A stretch of DNA of 64,000 bases from Psychromonas sp. L1A2 (GCF_009828855.1 NZ_WUAG01000001.1:682001-746000), one strand, 5' to 3'. Numbered from the stretch's first letter, positions 9,672-19,705 are shown. Program-made: numbers and translations. The notes: generated from the sequence alone by a model not told the origin.

Positions 9672-10087
9672 TGCCATTACAAATATCTGCAGGGGTAATT
9701 ATTGCCGATTGGCAGTTACAATTAACCGCTATTCGTGCTCAAGGGGCTGGTGGACAGAACGTTAATAAAGTTAATTCAGCGATACATTTACGTTTCGACG
9801 TTAAAAGCTCTACGTTACCTGAGTTTTATAAACAACGTTTGTTAGCTTTATCCGATCATCGTATTACTGAAGATGGTGTGATCGTACTTAAAGCACAGGT
9901 ACATCGTACTCAAGAAAAAAATCGCGATGAAGCATTAAGTCGATTAAAAGAACTCATTTTAAGTGCAGTGAAAATTCAAAAATCTCGAAAAGCAACACAA
10001 CCTTCTCGTAATGCCAAAAAGCGCCGTGTGGATGATAAAAAACGTAATGGTAATAACAAAGCATTAAGAGGCAAGGTTGTTGATTAA
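9671..10087 (+). CDS. arfB: Alternative ribosome-rescue factor B (peptidyl-tRNA hydrolase ArfB/YaeJ)
   Basis: A 138-residue release-factor-like protein. The catalytic GGQ sits in RAQGAGGQNVNKVNSAIHL (near residue 28), and the basic C-terminal tail (KSRKATQPSRNAKKRRVDDKKR) is the part that enters the empty mRNA channel of stalled ribosomes. It hydrolyses peptidyl-tRNA on non-stop complexes without needing a stop codon. Length is the family norm. The start follows AAGGAG by nine bases and overlaps the preceding stop. Confidence 0.96.
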   Translation: MPLQISAGVIIADWQLQLTAIRAQGAGGQNVNKVNSAIHLRFDVKSSTLPEFYKQRLLALSDHRITEDGVIVLKAQVHRTQEKNRDEALSRLKELILSAVKIQKSRKATQPSRNAKKRRVDDKKRNGNNKALRGKVVD

Positions 10088-10416
10088 GCGGTTAATATTA
10101 ATAAATTGATAACCTTTTAAAATATAGTTTGTATTATCCATTCATTTTTTGACAGAATGATTGCCTAACATATTTTAGTACAATATCACTTATGTTTTAA
10201 TCTGTTGCTGCTTTGTCAAGTAAGCAGACAGTAACGTTTATTGTGTAGAACACAAAATAATCTCCGGATAGACAGAGTAAGTATTCGAATAGGTTATGGG
10301 ATAGGCTTTTATATAGGTAAATTGTTGTGTAAGGTAAATCGTTGAATGATGTCATAAAATTGCCATCAGACATTGATAGTTTATTTTTAAATGTTTTTGA
10401 TAAGGAAGAGTGAGTT
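10088..10416 (+). other. Intergenic leader with a bulged hairpin
   Basis: No gene seen in these 329 bp. A TTGACA at 10149 with TATTTT 16 bases later is a possible promoter. A hairpin at about 10202-10231 pairs CTGCTT with AAGCAG and, past a 2-nt bulge, CTGT with ACAG. If the promoter is real, the next gene has a leader of more than 200 nt. Confidence 0.3.
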
Positions 10417-10716
10417 ATGGCATTAATGGGTTTTTATGCAATTCGCAATGAAGATACTGAAGAAGAATTTACATTAGACGCAGATGATTTCATTTGGGAA
10501 GATGCAAATCAATCGGGTGAACAATATCGTTTCATTCATGTTGAGACTGATGAATTACCTGAAGTAGTAGCAACATTCGATGTTGATGCTGATGAGTTTG
10601 TTATGCAGATGCCTGCTGGTCTTGAAGAGCTAGAAAATGGTTTATATATCAATGCTGATAAAGATGAGTATGACTCAGATAGTGAATATGGTTACGATGA
10701 TGGCTATGACGATTAA
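10417..10716 (+). CDS. Small, very acidic protein of unknown function
   Basis: A 99-residue protein rich in Asp and Glu. It has an ordered-looking N-terminal half (MGFYAIRNEDTEEEFTLDADDFIWEDANQSGEQYRFIHVE) and an Asp/Tyr-rich tail (SDSEYGYDDGYDD). I do not recognise the family. AAGGAAG lies nine bases before the ATG and codon use matches neighbours, so it is probably expressed. No signal peptide or membrane segment. It stands alone between arfB and a strong terminator. Confidence 0.7.
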   Translation: MALMGFYAIRNEDTEEEFTLDADDFIWEDANQSGEQYRFIHVETDELPEVVATFDVDADEFVMQMPAGLEELENGLYINADKDEYDSDSEYGYDDGYDD

Positions 10717-10751
10717 GTCTTTTTGAATCGATTCATTTGATTACGATTAAA

Positions 10752-10784
10752 TATGTAAAGAGCAGCGGATCTGCTCTTTACATA
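10752..10784. terminator. Bidirectional terminator between the acidic-protein gene and can
   Basis: A perfect 14-bp stem (TATGTAAAGAGCAG with CTGCTCTTTACATA) encloses a CGGAT loop. It lies between two convergent genes and is suited to stop both. Confidence 0.8.
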
Positions 10785-10799
10785 AGTTGTAGCACTAAT

Positions 10800-11435
10800 T
10801 TAACTGATTTTAAAAAAGCGACCTGTTTTTTCTTCTAGTGCACATAACTCAGAGCTAGAAAGGTCATAACGCCAACCGTGAAGTTTTAGTTCACCAGCAT
10901 CTACTCGTGTTTTTATCCACGGGAACGTCATTAAATTTTCTAGTGATTGTTGAATACCTTTCTTTTCACAGCAATCATAGCGTTCTTGGTTATCTTTAAC
11001 TTCTGTATCTGCAATAATATCATCACGTACATTTTCAAGCTGCATCATCCATTTTGAGATAAAGCTTTTATCTACTTTTTGGCCTGCGCCATCCATCAAT
11101 GCTTTTATACCGCCGCATTGTGTATGGCCTAATACAATAATGCTTTCTACTTTTAGCCCTGTCACTGCAAATTCAAGTGCCGCACTGGTACCATGATAAT
11201 TATCATCATTTTCACAAGGCGGAACTAAGTTAGCCACATTACGAATAACAAATAGGTCGCCAGGTTCACAATCCAATATTAATGTCGGTTCTACACGAGA
11301 GTCCGAACAGCTAACAATGGCTATTTTAGGGAATTGGCCTTCCTCGGATAATCTAGATAATTTCTCTTGATGATCTTTATAGTATCCTTCACGAAAGCGT
11401 TGGTAGCCTGCAATTAATTTATCAGTAGCTAACAT
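10800..11435 (-). CDS. can: Beta-class carbonic anhydrase
   Basis: A 211-residue beta-carbonic anhydrase, interconverting CO2 and bicarbonate in the cytoplasm. Zinc ligands are C43 (CSDSR), H104 and C107 (GHTQCGG); the D45-R47 dyad is present. Length matches E. coli Can (220). The gene is divergent from a LysR-type regulator 106 bp away, which may control it. Confidence 0.95.
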   Translation of the reverse strand: MLATDKLIAGYQRFREGYYKDHQEKLSRLSEEGQFPKIAIVSCSDSRVEPTLILDCEPGDLFVIRNVANLVPPCENDDNYHGTSAALEFAVTGLKVESIIVLGHTQCGGIKALMDGAGQKVDKSFISKWMMQLENVRDDIIADTEVKDNQERYDCCEKKGIQQSLENLMTFPWIKTRVDAGELKLHGWRYDLSSSELCALEEKTGRFFKIS

Positions 11436-11484
11436 TGAATTTTCCTTATTATTGACATGTTGCAGATAATAAAGGATAAACTAC

Positions 11485-11500
11485 ATTAATAAAAATTAAT
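11485..11500. promoter_or_regulatory. AT-rich dyad, candidate LysR operator
   Basis: ATTAAT, four A, ATTAAT forms a perfect inverted repeat in the short divergent region between can and the LysR gene. The dyad length is in the range of T-N11-A sites, but AT-rich DNA makes such matches common. Confidence 0.3.
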
Positions 11501-11541
11501 ATATTTTATTTTTACCATAAATAAAGGTTAATGATAGGTTT

Positions 11542-12483
11542 ATGCGCGCTACTCTTCATCAGTTAAAAGTTTTCCGTCAAGTTGCTGTTTCCATGAATTA
11601 TACTAAAGCAGCAGATAAGTTAGGTTTGTCTCAACCCGCCGTTAGCATTCAATTAAAACAATTAGAAAATAACTTAGATATTTTCTTATTTGAAAAAATT
11701 GGAAAAAATTTATATCTCACACCAGCAGGCAAAGAATTAAAATTATTTTGTGATGAACTGTTTGTTAGTTTTGATAATATTGATATGACATTAAGTAGTT
11801 TAAAAGGTGAGCTAACGGGAGACTTTCGATTATCGGCAGTGACCAGCGCTAAATATTTTACACCACATTTACTTGGGGCATTTCATAAACGACACCCTAA
11901 GGTTAACTTCCATCTTGATATTGTTAATCGAGAGCAAATCATTCAACGTTTGCAAGAAAATAAAGACGATTTAGTGATTATGGGGCTCGTGCCTGAAACC
12001 ATGGCATTAACTAAACATTCATTTGTTGATAATCCGATCATCGTGATTGCTAACCCGCAACATCCTTTAGCTAAACAAAAGAATATTCCGTTAACTGAAT
12101 TAGCTAACCATGCTTTTATCCATCGAGAACAAGGTTCTGGTACACGCAAAGCTTTTGAGCAGTTATTAAAAGCCAATAACATACAGTTAAAAGTGAATAT
12201 GACCTTGGGTAATAGCGAAACGATTAAACAGGCGGTGATGGCCGATCTTGGTATTTCAGTTGTTTCACAGCACAGTGTGACGCTTGAGTTAGCTGCAGGT
12301 GTTTTGGTGGAGTTAAGTATTGAAAACTTCCCACTACAAGGAAGTTGGTCTTTAGTGCATCATGAAAGTAAGCATTTATCGCCTATTGCAAAGGCTTTTG
12401 TCGACTTTGTTTTATCAGCTGAAGAAAACGTCCCTGCGTTATGCAATCGATTTTTAGAGCATTACTTTGTTAAAAAAGATTAA
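11542..12483 (+). CDS. LysR-family transcriptional regulator
   Basis: A 313-residue LysR regulator. The winged HTH is at about 3-62 (QVAVSMNYTKAADKLGLSQPAVSIQLKQLENNL), and a periplasmic-binding-like effector domain covers about 90-300. The opening MRATLHQLKVFRQVAVSMNYTKAA resembles the CbbR/RbcR branch, whose members sense carbon or redox metabolites. With the divergent carbonic anhydrase it makes a plausible CO2-responsive pair; the effector is unknown. Confidence 0.9.
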   Translation: MRATLHQLKVFRQVAVSMNYTKAADKLGLSQPAVSIQLKQLENNLDIFLFEKIGKNLYLTPAGKELKLFCDELFVSFDNIDMTLSSLKGELTGDFRLSAVTSAKYFTPHLLGAFHKRHPKVNFHLDIVNREQIIQRLQENKDDLVIMGLVPETMALTKHSFVDNPIIVIANPQHPLAKQKNIPLTELANHAFIHREQGSGTRKAFEQLLKANNIQLKVNMTLGNSETIKQAVMADLGISVVSQHSVTLELAAGVLVELSIENFPLQGSWSLVHHESKHLSPIAKAFVDFVLSAEENVPALCNRFLEHYFVKKD

Positions 12484-12679
12484 CTCGCTTTCTTAATAGC
12501 TTTTGTTAAGTCATTTTTGATTACTTATATGAGGTGGCTTTTTTCATTTTGTTGAGTCACTATATTGGCTTCGTTTTTATATTTTTATTATCTTTAAATT
12601 TGCAGTAATAAAATGCGCTTACTAACTGATGAATAAGAAGATTATAAAAATGTTTTGTGTTAAATAGGTTGGGTTTTCA

Positions 12680-13201
12680 TTGAGTATTATTTTAGGAATT
12701 GATCCTGGGTCACGGATAACAGGATATGGAGTGATTGAACAAAAAGGCAGTAAATGTATTTATATTGCAAGTGGCTGTATCCGCACTAAGGGTGACACTC
12801 TCGCGCCTAAGCTTAATATGATCTTTAATGGTATAGCTGAAATTATCCAACAATATAATCCTTCTGAATTTGCTATCGAACAAGTGTTTATGGCTAAAAA
12901 CCCTGATTCTGCATTAAAGCTGGGTCAAGCAAGAGGAGCGGCGATTGTCGCTGCGACACAATCTGATCTCTACGTGTGTGAGTATTCGGCACGACAAATT
13001 AAACAAGCTGTTGTTGGAACTGGGGCGGCAACCAAAGAGCAAGTGCAATCAATGGTCATGCAAATATTAAACTTATCTGGCCGGCCACAAGCAGATGCTG
13101 CAGATGGGCTAGCAGTCGCAATATGTCATGCTCATACCGCACAATCGCTAGTTGCGATGGCTGGACAAGTTAAAAAAACGGTACGTGGGCGTTTCCGCTA
13201 A
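12680..13201 (+). CDS. ruvC: Crossover junction endodeoxyribonuclease RuvC
   Basis: A 173-residue Holliday-junction resolvase. The four acidic metal ligands are visible: D8 (GIDPGS), E67 (AIEQVF), D139 and D142 ([12 protein letters not shown]). The start is a TTG at 12680; the upstream frame offers no usable ATG, and [10 protein letters not shown] is the family N-terminus. yebC, often upstream, is absent. A rarD gene separates it from its partners ruvA and ruvB. Confidence 0.95.
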   Translation: MSIILGIDPGSRITGYGVIEQKGSKCIYIASGCIRTKGDTLAPKLNMIFNGIAEIIQQYNPSEFAIEQVFMAKNPDSALKLGQARGAAIVAATQSDLYVCEYSARQIKQAVVGTGAATKEQVQSMVMQILNLSGRPQADAADGLAVAICHAHTAQSLVAMAGQVKKTVRGRFR

Positions 13202-13283
13202 TGTTGACTTTCCTAAAATAGACTATAGCTTCGAACTATTATTACCCATGAATGGGTGTTAATCGGTTATTTATCGAGAAATT

Positions 13284-14171
13284 ATGAACAAACTATCAGA
13301 GACACAGTTAGGCATTTTTTACGCATTGGGCGCTTATCTAATGTGGGGCATTGCCCCCCTTTATTTTAAGCATTTAGGCTTTATTCCTGTTTATGAAATT
13401 CTCGCTCATCGTGTTATTTGGTCGGTAGTTGTGACTGCTTTATTAGTTTCGTATTTAAAAGACTGGCCGAATGTTATATCTGTTTGTCGTTCATATAAAA
13501 GTCTATTGATGCTAACAATGACCTCATTATTAATAAGTTGTAATTGGTTAGTTTTTATTTGGGCTATTAATAATGGAAAAATGCTAGAGGCGAGCTTAGG
13601 CTATTTTATTAACCCTATTGTGAACGTAATGTTAGGGCTGGTTTTTCTTAGTGAGCGGTTATCACGTTTAAAATGGTTTGCAGTGTTCTTAGCCTTTATT
13701 GGCGTAGCTGCACAGGCTTGGCAACTTGGTGAATTACCTTGGGTTTCTTTAGTCTTGCCATTTAGTTTTGCATTTTATGGTTTATTACGTAAAAAAGTAA
13801 AAGTGAAAGCAATCACAGGATTGTTTTTAGAAACAATGGTGGTGTTACCGATTGCCGCATTTTATTTAATGGTGATCACACATAGCGATACGTCTAACTT
13901 ATTTAATAATGATTGGTCACTCAATGTATGGTTAATACTGGCAGGTGTTGTCACGGCAATGCCTTTAATATTTTTCGGGCAAGCTGCATTACGGTTGCCT
14001 TTATCGACATTAGGATTTTTTCAGTATTTAGCCCCTTCGTTATTATTTTTATTTGCCGTACTACTTTATGATGAACCCATTTCATTCATTAAAATGTTCA
14101 CCTTCGCCTGTATTTGGTCCGGAATATTACTTTTTGTTTTTGAAAATAAACTGATTAAGTGGTTTAAATAA
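13284..14171 (+). CDS. rarD: EamA-family permease RarD
   Basis: A 295-residue inner-membrane protein with ten predicted helices in two EamA repeats. LGAYLMWGIAPLYFKHL and EILAHRVIWSV near the N-terminus are RarD signatures, and FFQYLAPSLLFLFAVLLYDEP marks the second repeat. RarD proteins are drug/metabolite-type transporters; the substrate is not known with certainty. Its position between ruvC and ruvA is unusual, and it likely has its own promoter. Confidence 0.9.
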   Translation: MNKLSETQLGIFYALGAYLMWGIAPLYFKHLGFIPVYEILAHRVIWSVVVTALLVSYLKDWPNVISVCRSYKSLLMLTMTSLLISCNWLVFIWAINNGKMLEASLGYFINPIVNVMLGLVFLSERLSRLKWFAVFLAFIGVAAQAWQLGELPWVSLVLPFSFAFYGLLRKKVKVKAITGLFLETMVVLPIAAFYLMVITHSDTSNLFNNDWSLNVWLILAGVVTAMPLIFFGQAALRLPLSTLGFFQYLAPSLLFLFAVLLYDEPISFIKMFTFACIWSGILLFVFENKLIKWFK

Positions 14172-14303
14172 ACAAACTAGATGCTTTAAATTAGCTAACT
14201 TAGCATAAAGTACTGGATATTTAGTCAGTTGTTTTTTATGCTTGTTAATATTCGTCTTTATCTTATATAGATTGTGTTCATTAATGACAAAGCAGGGAAC
14301 AGT

Positions 14304-14927
14304 ATGATTGGATTATTACGTGGTATTTTATTAGAAAAGCAGCCTCCTGAAATCTTATTGGATGTGGCTGGCGTCGGTTATGAGATTCAATTACCAATGA
14401 GCTCTTTTTATCCACTACCTGCAGTAGGTGAAGAAGCAATTGTTTATACTCATTTTGTTGTTCGAGAAGATGCACAATTACTTTATGGCTTTGCTGATAA
14501 ACACGAACGTGCGATGTTTCGAGAGTTAATTAAAGTAAATGGTGTTGGACCTAAACTCGCATTGGCTATTTTATCTGGTATGTCGGCGAATCAATTTGTT
14601 CAGTGTATCAATAACGATGCAGTCACTACGTTAGTTAAGCTACCTGGTGTTGGTAAAAAAACTGCCGAGCGTTTAGTGGTTGAAATGAAAGATCGCCTGA
14701 AAAATTGGGGCGGAAGTGACTTATTAACACCAGAATCAGATAGATTGTCATTAACTAATGATTTCGAAAATACATTTGTAAGCGGCAATGCAAAAGACGA
14801 AGCAATTAGTGCTTTGATTGCTTTAGGGTATAAACCGGCTGTAGCGGAAAAAACCATACAGCAAATTTATAAAGAAGGGATGGATTGTGAAGCCCTTATC
14901 CGTAGTTCATTAAAGAATATGATGTAG
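14304..14927 (+). CDS. ruvA: Holliday junction branch migration protein RuvA
   Basis: A 207-residue protein with the three RuvA domains: N-terminal OB fold ([28 protein letters not shown]), double helix-hairpin-helix ([15 protein letters not shown] and [20 protein letters not shown]), and C-terminal RuvB-contact domain (about 155-207). It binds the four-way junction and loads RuvB. The start at 14304 follows AGGGA and gives the standard N-terminus; a longer frame from 14274 is not supported. Confidence 0.96.
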   Translation: MIGLLRGILLEKQPPEILLDVAGVGYEIQLPMSSFYPLPAVGEEAIVYTHFVVREDAQLLYGFADKHERAMFRELIKVNGVGPKLALAILSGMSANQFVQCINNDAVTTLVKLPGVGKKTAERLVVEMKDRLKNWGGSDLLTPESDRLSLTNDFENTFVSGNAKDEAISALIALGYKPAVAEKTIQQIYKEGMDCEALIRSSLKNMM

Positions 14928-15033
14928 ACTGTCTCACGATATAACATCACTATAAATTTCTGTGTTAAGTGCGCGCTTACTGCTGCTATTTTTGTTTTAG
15001 TAAATGCTTATTTTTAAACTAATAGAGTAATTC

Positions 15034-16044
15034 ATGATTGAAGAAGACCGCCTTATTTCAGGTACTCAAAAAACCGATGATAATTTAATAGATAGGGCTA
15101 TTCGCCCTAAACTATTAGCTGATTATGAAGGGCAGCCACAAGTAAACGCACAAATGGAAATTTTCATTGAAGCGGCACGCCAGCGTAATGAAGCCTTAGA
15201 TCATCTGCTTATTTTTGGACCGCCTGGTTTAGGTAAAACAACGTTATCGCATATCGTAGCGAATGAATTAGAAGTTAATATTAAAACGACATCTGGACCA
15301 ATTTTAGAAAAAGCAGGGGACTTAGCGGCACTGTTAACTAACCTTGAAGAAAATGATGTGCTTTTTATTGATGAAATACATCGTTTAAGCCCGATTGTTG
15401 AAGAAATCTTATATCCAGCGATGGAAGATTATCAGCTAGATATCATGATTGGTGAAGGACCAGCTGCACGTTCTATTAAGCTAGATTTACCGCCTTTTAC
15501 ATTAATTGGTGCGACTACACGAGCAGGGTCGTTAACGTCACCTTTGCGTGACCGTTTTGGTATTGTGCAACGATTAGAATATTACGATTTAAAATCACTC
15601 ACTAAAATTGTAATGCGTAGTGCCTCGCATTTAGAACTGATCATGGATCAGACTGGCGCAGTTGAAGTTGCTCGTCGGTCACGTGGAACGCCACGTATTG
15701 CCAATCGTTTATTACGACGAGTGCGTGATTATGCTCAAGTTAAGAAAGCTGCTGTGATTAACGCTGATATAGCTCAACAAGCATTAGATATGTTAGAGGT
15801 CGATAAAGAAGGTTTTGATTATATGGACCGAAAATTATTAATGTGCATTTTAGATACCTTCCAAGGCGGCCCTGTTGGCTTGGATAACTTAGCGGCTGCC
15901 ATTGGTGAAGAAAAAGAGACAATTGAAGATGTACTAGAGCCTTATTTGATTCAACAAGGTTTTTTGCAGCGTACACCTCGTGGTCGAATCGCTACTAATC
16001 GAACTTATCTACATTTTGGCTTTGATAAACCTGCCATACCTTAG
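15034..16044 (+). CDS. ruvB: Holliday junction branch migration ATPase RuvB
   Basis: A 336-residue AAA+ motor. Walker A is GPPGLGKTT (near 64), Walker B is LFIDEIHRL (near 112), sensor 1 lies in LIGATTRAG, the arginine finger is in LRDRFGI, and the C-terminal winged helix ends [17 protein letters not shown]. It pumps DNA through the RuvA-junction complex. It lies 106 bp after ruvA, probably in the same transcript. A minisatellite begins 17 bp after the stop. Confidence 0.97.
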   Translation: MIEEDRLISGTQKTDDNLIDRAIRPKLLADYEGQPQVNAQMEIFIEAARQRNEALDHLLIFGPPGLGKTTLSHIVANELEVNIKTTSGPILEKAGDLAALLTNLEENDVLFIDEIHRLSPIVEEILYPAMEDYQLDIMIGEGPAARSIKLDLPPFTLIGATTRAGSLTSPLRDRFGIVQRLEYYDLKSLTKIVMRSASHLELIMDQTGAVEVARRSRGTPRIANRLLRRVRDYAQVKKAAVINADIAQQALDMLEVDKEGFDYMDRKLLMCILDTFQGGPVGLDNLAAAIGEEKETIEDVLEPYLIQQGFLQRTPRGRIATNRTYLHFGFDKPAIP

Positions 16045-16061
16045 TCATATTCTGGTTATTG

Positions 16062-16230
16062 CTATCATAAATAACTATCATAAATAACTATCATAAATAA
16101 CTATCATAAATAACTATCATAAATAACTATCATAAATAACTATCATAAATAACTATCATAAATAACTATCATAAATAACTATCATAAATAACTATCATAA
16201 ATAACTATCATAAATAATTGGCATAAATAA
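16062..16230 (+). repeat. 13-bp minisatellite downstream of ruvB
   Basis: Twelve perfect copies of CTATCATAAATAA run head to tail from 16062 to 16217, followed by one degenerate copy (TTGGCATAAATAA). The unit is not a multiple of three and no reading frame crosses it usefully. Perfect identity implies recent expansion or homogenisation. It is not a CRISPR array: there are no spacers. Confidence 0.97.
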
Positions 16231-16490
16231 CTGTTATTGATTCACTTAATTGTCAGCTTAAAAAACAGTTTATTATCAATATGCCAATAATTTTAATTCG
16301 AATGTTTTATAATCATTTTTCATAAAGCATTATTTGAATCCAATTTTTAAAATAGTTACTTACTTTAAATTTTAATTCCTCTCTTATTCATTTCTAAAAT
16401 TAGACTATCAAATAATCTCATCTGATTTTTATGCTTAGTCTTTTTATTTGGTTTAAATATTTATTTCATTTTTTAAGTTTGTATTTTAGG

Positions 16491-16504
16491 TTGATCAAGA
16501 TCAA
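16491..16504. promoter_or_regulatory. FNR box upstream of cydABX
   Basis: TTGATCAAGATCAA fits the FNR consensus TTGAT-N4-ATCAA at every position. It lies about 480 bp before cydA; a TATAAAT stands ten bases downstream. FNR (with ArcA) controls cyd genes in enterobacteria and vibrios. The long distance implies a long leader or a second nearer promoter. Confidence 0.75.
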
Positions 16505-16986
16505 CATTAGCAGTATAAATAACTAACTTTTGGTCATTTATTGCATATGTTAAAGCCTAGTTACATACCTGTGTTACAGGCGTTAATGGTTGAAAGGATT
16601 TACCTTCTATTGCAACATAAAGTTAACAAAATAATCTTAAAAATCAGTTTTGTTAATTGTAGATTTTATAGGTAGTAAAAAATGTTAAAAAAACTTTTGC
16701 CTGAAAATAGGATATTTTTTATCCCCCTGATCCACGAGTTAACTTTAGTTTTAACTATTAACGTTATGGTTACTATCAAAAATTTTTATTTCTCAACCCC
16801 TAATCTTTTTGATGAAAATCATATTTTTGGAGGAGTAAAAAGTAATACTGTGCTTTATCGATAATCCCCTCACCAAATAGATTCAATTAAGTCAGATAAA
16901 AATAAATACTAAATTGGTTTATAAAACCAATAAAACAGTATTTTTAAAACAACATGTTTATATATTTTAAATTTTAGGAGAAGAAA
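16505..16986 (+). other. Long leader / control region of cydA
   Basis: About 480 bp with no convincing gene. A GTTAACAAAATAATC stretch near 16621 and TGTTAATTGTAGA near 16650 resemble ArcA-type direct repeats, but in such AT-rich DNA the match is weak. A 60-codon frame at 16682-16864 has no recognisable content. A GGAGGAG at about 16829 has no start codon at a useful distance. Confidence 0.3.
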
Positions 16987-18552
16987 ATGGACGATATTGT
17001 TGATCTATCGCGATTTCAGTTTGCTATGACTGCGATGTATCACTTTTTATTTGTGCCTCTAACTCTTGGGTTAGCTTGGATTTTACTGATTATGGAATCA
17101 CTGTATGTGATGACTAAGAAAGAAATCTATAAAGACATGACTAAATTCTGGGGCAAGCTATTTGCTATCAATTTTGCATTAGGTGTAGCGACTGGTTTAA
17201 CCATGGAATTCCAGTTTGGGACTAACTGGGCATATTATTCACACTATGTTGGTGATGTGTTCGGCGCTCCATTAGCTATTGAAGGCTTAATGGCATTCTT
17301 TTTAGAATCAACCTTTGTTGGCCTATTTTTCTTTGGTTGGGATAGGCTTTCTAAATTACAACATCTTACTGCCACTTTCTTTGTTGCCTTCGGTTCGAGT
17401 ATGTCTGCATTATGGATCTTAATTGCAAATGCTTGGATGCAAAATCCTGTTGGTGCTGAGTTTAACTATGAAACTATGCGTATGGAAATGACTAGTTTTG
17501 CTGATGTTGTATTTAATCCTGTAGCACAAGTTAAATTCGTACATATGGTGGCATCTGGATATGTAGCCGGTGCGATGTTTGTGTTAGCAATCAGTTCGTA
17601 TTATTTATTAAAAGGCCGAGACTTGGCGTTTGCTAAACGTTCGTTTGCTATTGCCGCGGCGTTCGGTACGGCTGGTATTCTGTGTACTATTATTCTGGGT
17701 GATGAAAGTGGTTACGAAGTAGGTGATGTACAGAAAGCAAAACTAGCTGCTATTGAATCAGAATGGGAAACACATCCTGCACCAGCATCATTTACGATGA
17801 TTGGTTTACCAAATCAAGAGGAACAACGTACAGACTATGCTGTTAAAATTCCTTATGCTTTAGGGCTTATTGCAACACGTTCCCTTGATGGTGAAGTGAA
17901 AGGCTTAAAAGAGTTAATGGCTGAGCATGATGTGCGTATTCGTAATGGCATTATTGCTTATGGTTTACTTGAAAAACTGCGTGCTGGTGATGAAACGCCT
18001 GATAATATCGATGCATTTGAAGCGTCTAAAATTGATTTAGGTTATGGTTTATTGGTTAAACGTTATGCACCAAATGTAGTTGATGCAACGGAAGCGCAAA
18101 TCCAAATGGCCGTTAAAGATAGTATTCCAGGTGTTGCGCCTATGTTTTGGTCATTCCGAATCATGGTGGGCTCAGGTATTGCTATGTTAGGTATTTTCTT
18201 ATTTGCTTTATATCAATCGGCTAGAAATCGTATTGGTCAAAATAAACTGTTTCATCGAATTTGTTTATATTCTCTCCCATTGCCTTGGATTGCTATTGAA
18301 ACGGGTTGGTTTGTCGCTGAATTCGGGCGTCAACCATGGGCGATCGCTGAGGTTTTACCTACACACATGGCGACTTCTTCGTTATCAGTAGAGCAACTTT
18401 GGTTTAGTATTATTTCAATTATTTGTTTCTACAGTGTCTTACTTGTTGTTGAATTCTTTTTAATGTTCCGCTTTGCCCGTCTTGGACCAAGTAGTTTAAA
18501 AACTGGAAAGTATCACTTTGAGCAACTTGAAAACCAACAGGAGTTAAAATAA
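16987..18552 (+). CDS. cydA: Cytochrome bd quinol oxidase subunit I
   Basis: A 521-residue membrane subunit carrying hemes b558, b595 and d; it oxidises quinol and reduces O2 with high affinity. The N-terminus ([25 protein letters not shown]) holds the heme-ligand His19 region; [33 protein letters not shown] and the Q-loop region (about 250-390) follow; [22 protein letters not shown] is the conserved heme b558 segment. Length equals E. coli CydA (522). AGGAGAAG lies just before the ATG. It overlaps cydB by one base. Confidence 0.97.
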   Translation: MDDIVDLSRFQFAMTAMYHFLFVPLTLGLAWILLIMESLYVMTKKEIYKDMTKFWGKLFAINFALGVATGLTMEFQFGTNWAYYSHYVGDVFGAPLAIEGLMAFFLESTFVGLFFFGWDRLSKLQHLTATFFVAFGSSMSALWILIANAWMQNPVGAEFNYETMRMEMTSFADVVFNPVAQVKFVHMVASGYVAGAMFVLAISSYYLLKGRDLAFAKRSFAIAAAFGTAGILCTIILGDESGYEVGDVQKAKLAAIESEWETHPAPASFTMIGLPNQEEQRTDYAVKIPYALGLIATRSLDGEVKGLKELMAEHDVRIRNGIIAYGLLEKLRAGDETPDNIDAFEASKIDLGYGLLVKRYAPNVVDATEAQIQMAVKDSIPGVAPMFWSFRIMVGSGIAMLGIFLFALYQSARNRIGQNKLFHRICLYSLPLPWIAIETGWFVAEFGRQPWAIAEVLPTHMATSSLSVEQLWFSIISIICFYSVLLVVEFFLMFRFARLGPSSLKTGKYHFEQLENQQELK

Positions 18553-19691
18553 TGTTTGATTACGAAACGTTAAGATTAATTTGGTGGGTCCTAATTAGTG
18601 TATTACTGATTGGATTTGTAGTGACTGATGGTTTTGATATGGGGGTTGGTACGCTTTTACCTATTATTGGGAAAAGCGATGATGAGCGTCGAATGATGAT
18701 CAACAGTATCGCTCCACATTGGGAAGGCAATCAGGTTTGGTTAGTATTAGCCGCAGGTGCTATTTTTGCGGCTTGGCCTGCAGCTTATGCGACAGCGTTC
18801 TCTGGCTTTTACGTTGCGATGATGTTGACTTTATTTGCCTTGTTTTTCAGACCGGTTGGTTTCGATTATCGTAGCAAAGTAGCTGACCCTCGTTGGAAAA
18901 CAAGTTGGGATTGGGGAATATTTGTAGGTAGTACCGTCCCTCCTATCATTTTTGGTGTCGCTTTTGGTAATTTGCTGCAAGGCGTTCCTTTTGTTTTAGA
19001 TGAATTTTTACGTGCTAATTACCAAGGCGGATTCTTCGCTTTATTGAATCCATTTGCTCTGTTAGTTGGCGTGTTTAGTTTGTGTTTATTTGTACTCCAA
19101 GGGTCTACTTGGTTGCAGATGAAAACAGAAGGTAAGTTATATGAAAGAGCTCGTAAGGTGACGTTAATTATGGCCCCTATTGCTACTTTATTATTTGCTA
19201 TTGCAGGTATTTGGTTAGCTAAAGGCATTGATGGTTTTATTATTTCATCTGCTATTGATCACAATGGGGTATCTAATCCATTAATTAAGATGGTAGACGT
19301 ACAACCTGGTGCATGGTTACATAATTATAGTGACTATCCGATAACAATGATTGCTCCACTTGTTGGCTTGTTATTTCCTTTGATTGCTTTTGTGATGAGT
19401 TACTTTAAACGCAGTGGTTTTGCATTCTTTGCAACCAGCATTACGCAGTTTGGTGTCTTATTGACCTGTGCTGTTAGTATGTTCCCGTTCATCATGCCTT
19501 CAAGTCTTAACCCAAGCCATAGTTTAACGGTATGGGACTCGACCTCAAGTGAAGTAACGTTAAATATTATGACCATTGCCGCTGCAATATTTTTACCTAT
19601 TATTTTACTTTATACGAGCTTTGGGTATATCAAAATGTTTGGTCGTGTAGGTAAAGAATTTTTAGCTAAACATAAACATTCAGCGTATTAA
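18552..19691 (+). CDS. cydB: Cytochrome bd quinol oxidase subunit II
   Basis: A 379-residue partner of CydA with about eight to nine helices. LIGFVVTDGFDMGVGTLLPIIGKSDDERRMMINSIAPHWEGNQVWLV is the family signature. Same length as E. coli CydB. The start overlaps the cydA stop (TAATG), so the two are coupled. Confidence 0.97.
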   Translation: MFDYETLRLIWWVLISVLLIGFVVTDGFDMGVGTLLPIIGKSDDERRMMINSIAPHWEGNQVWLVLAAGAIFAAWPAAYATAFSGFYVAMMLTLFALFFRPVGFDYRSKVADPRWKTSWDWGIFVGSTVPPIIFGVAFGNLLQGVPFVLDEFLRANYQGGFFALLNPFALLVGVFSLCLFVLQGSTWLQMKTEGKLYERARKVTLIMAPIATLLFAIAGIWLAKGIDGFIISSAIDHNGVSNPLIKMVDVQPGAWLHNYSDYPITMIAPLVGLLFPLIAFVMSYFKRSGFAFFATSITQFGVLLTCAVSMFPFIMPSSLNPSHSLTVWDSTSSEVTLNIMTIAAAIFLPIILLYTSFGYIKMFGRVGKEFLAKHKHSAY

Positions 19692-19705
19692 TTAAGGAAC
19701 ATTAT

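Noticed and set aside
16062-16230. CRISPR array
   Set aside because: Thirteen-base units are contiguous without spacers, and no cas gene is in the window.
16682-16864. 60-codon frame before cydA
   Set aside because: No Shine-Dalgarno, low-complexity AT-rich content, no recognisable protein; more likely part of the cydA leader.
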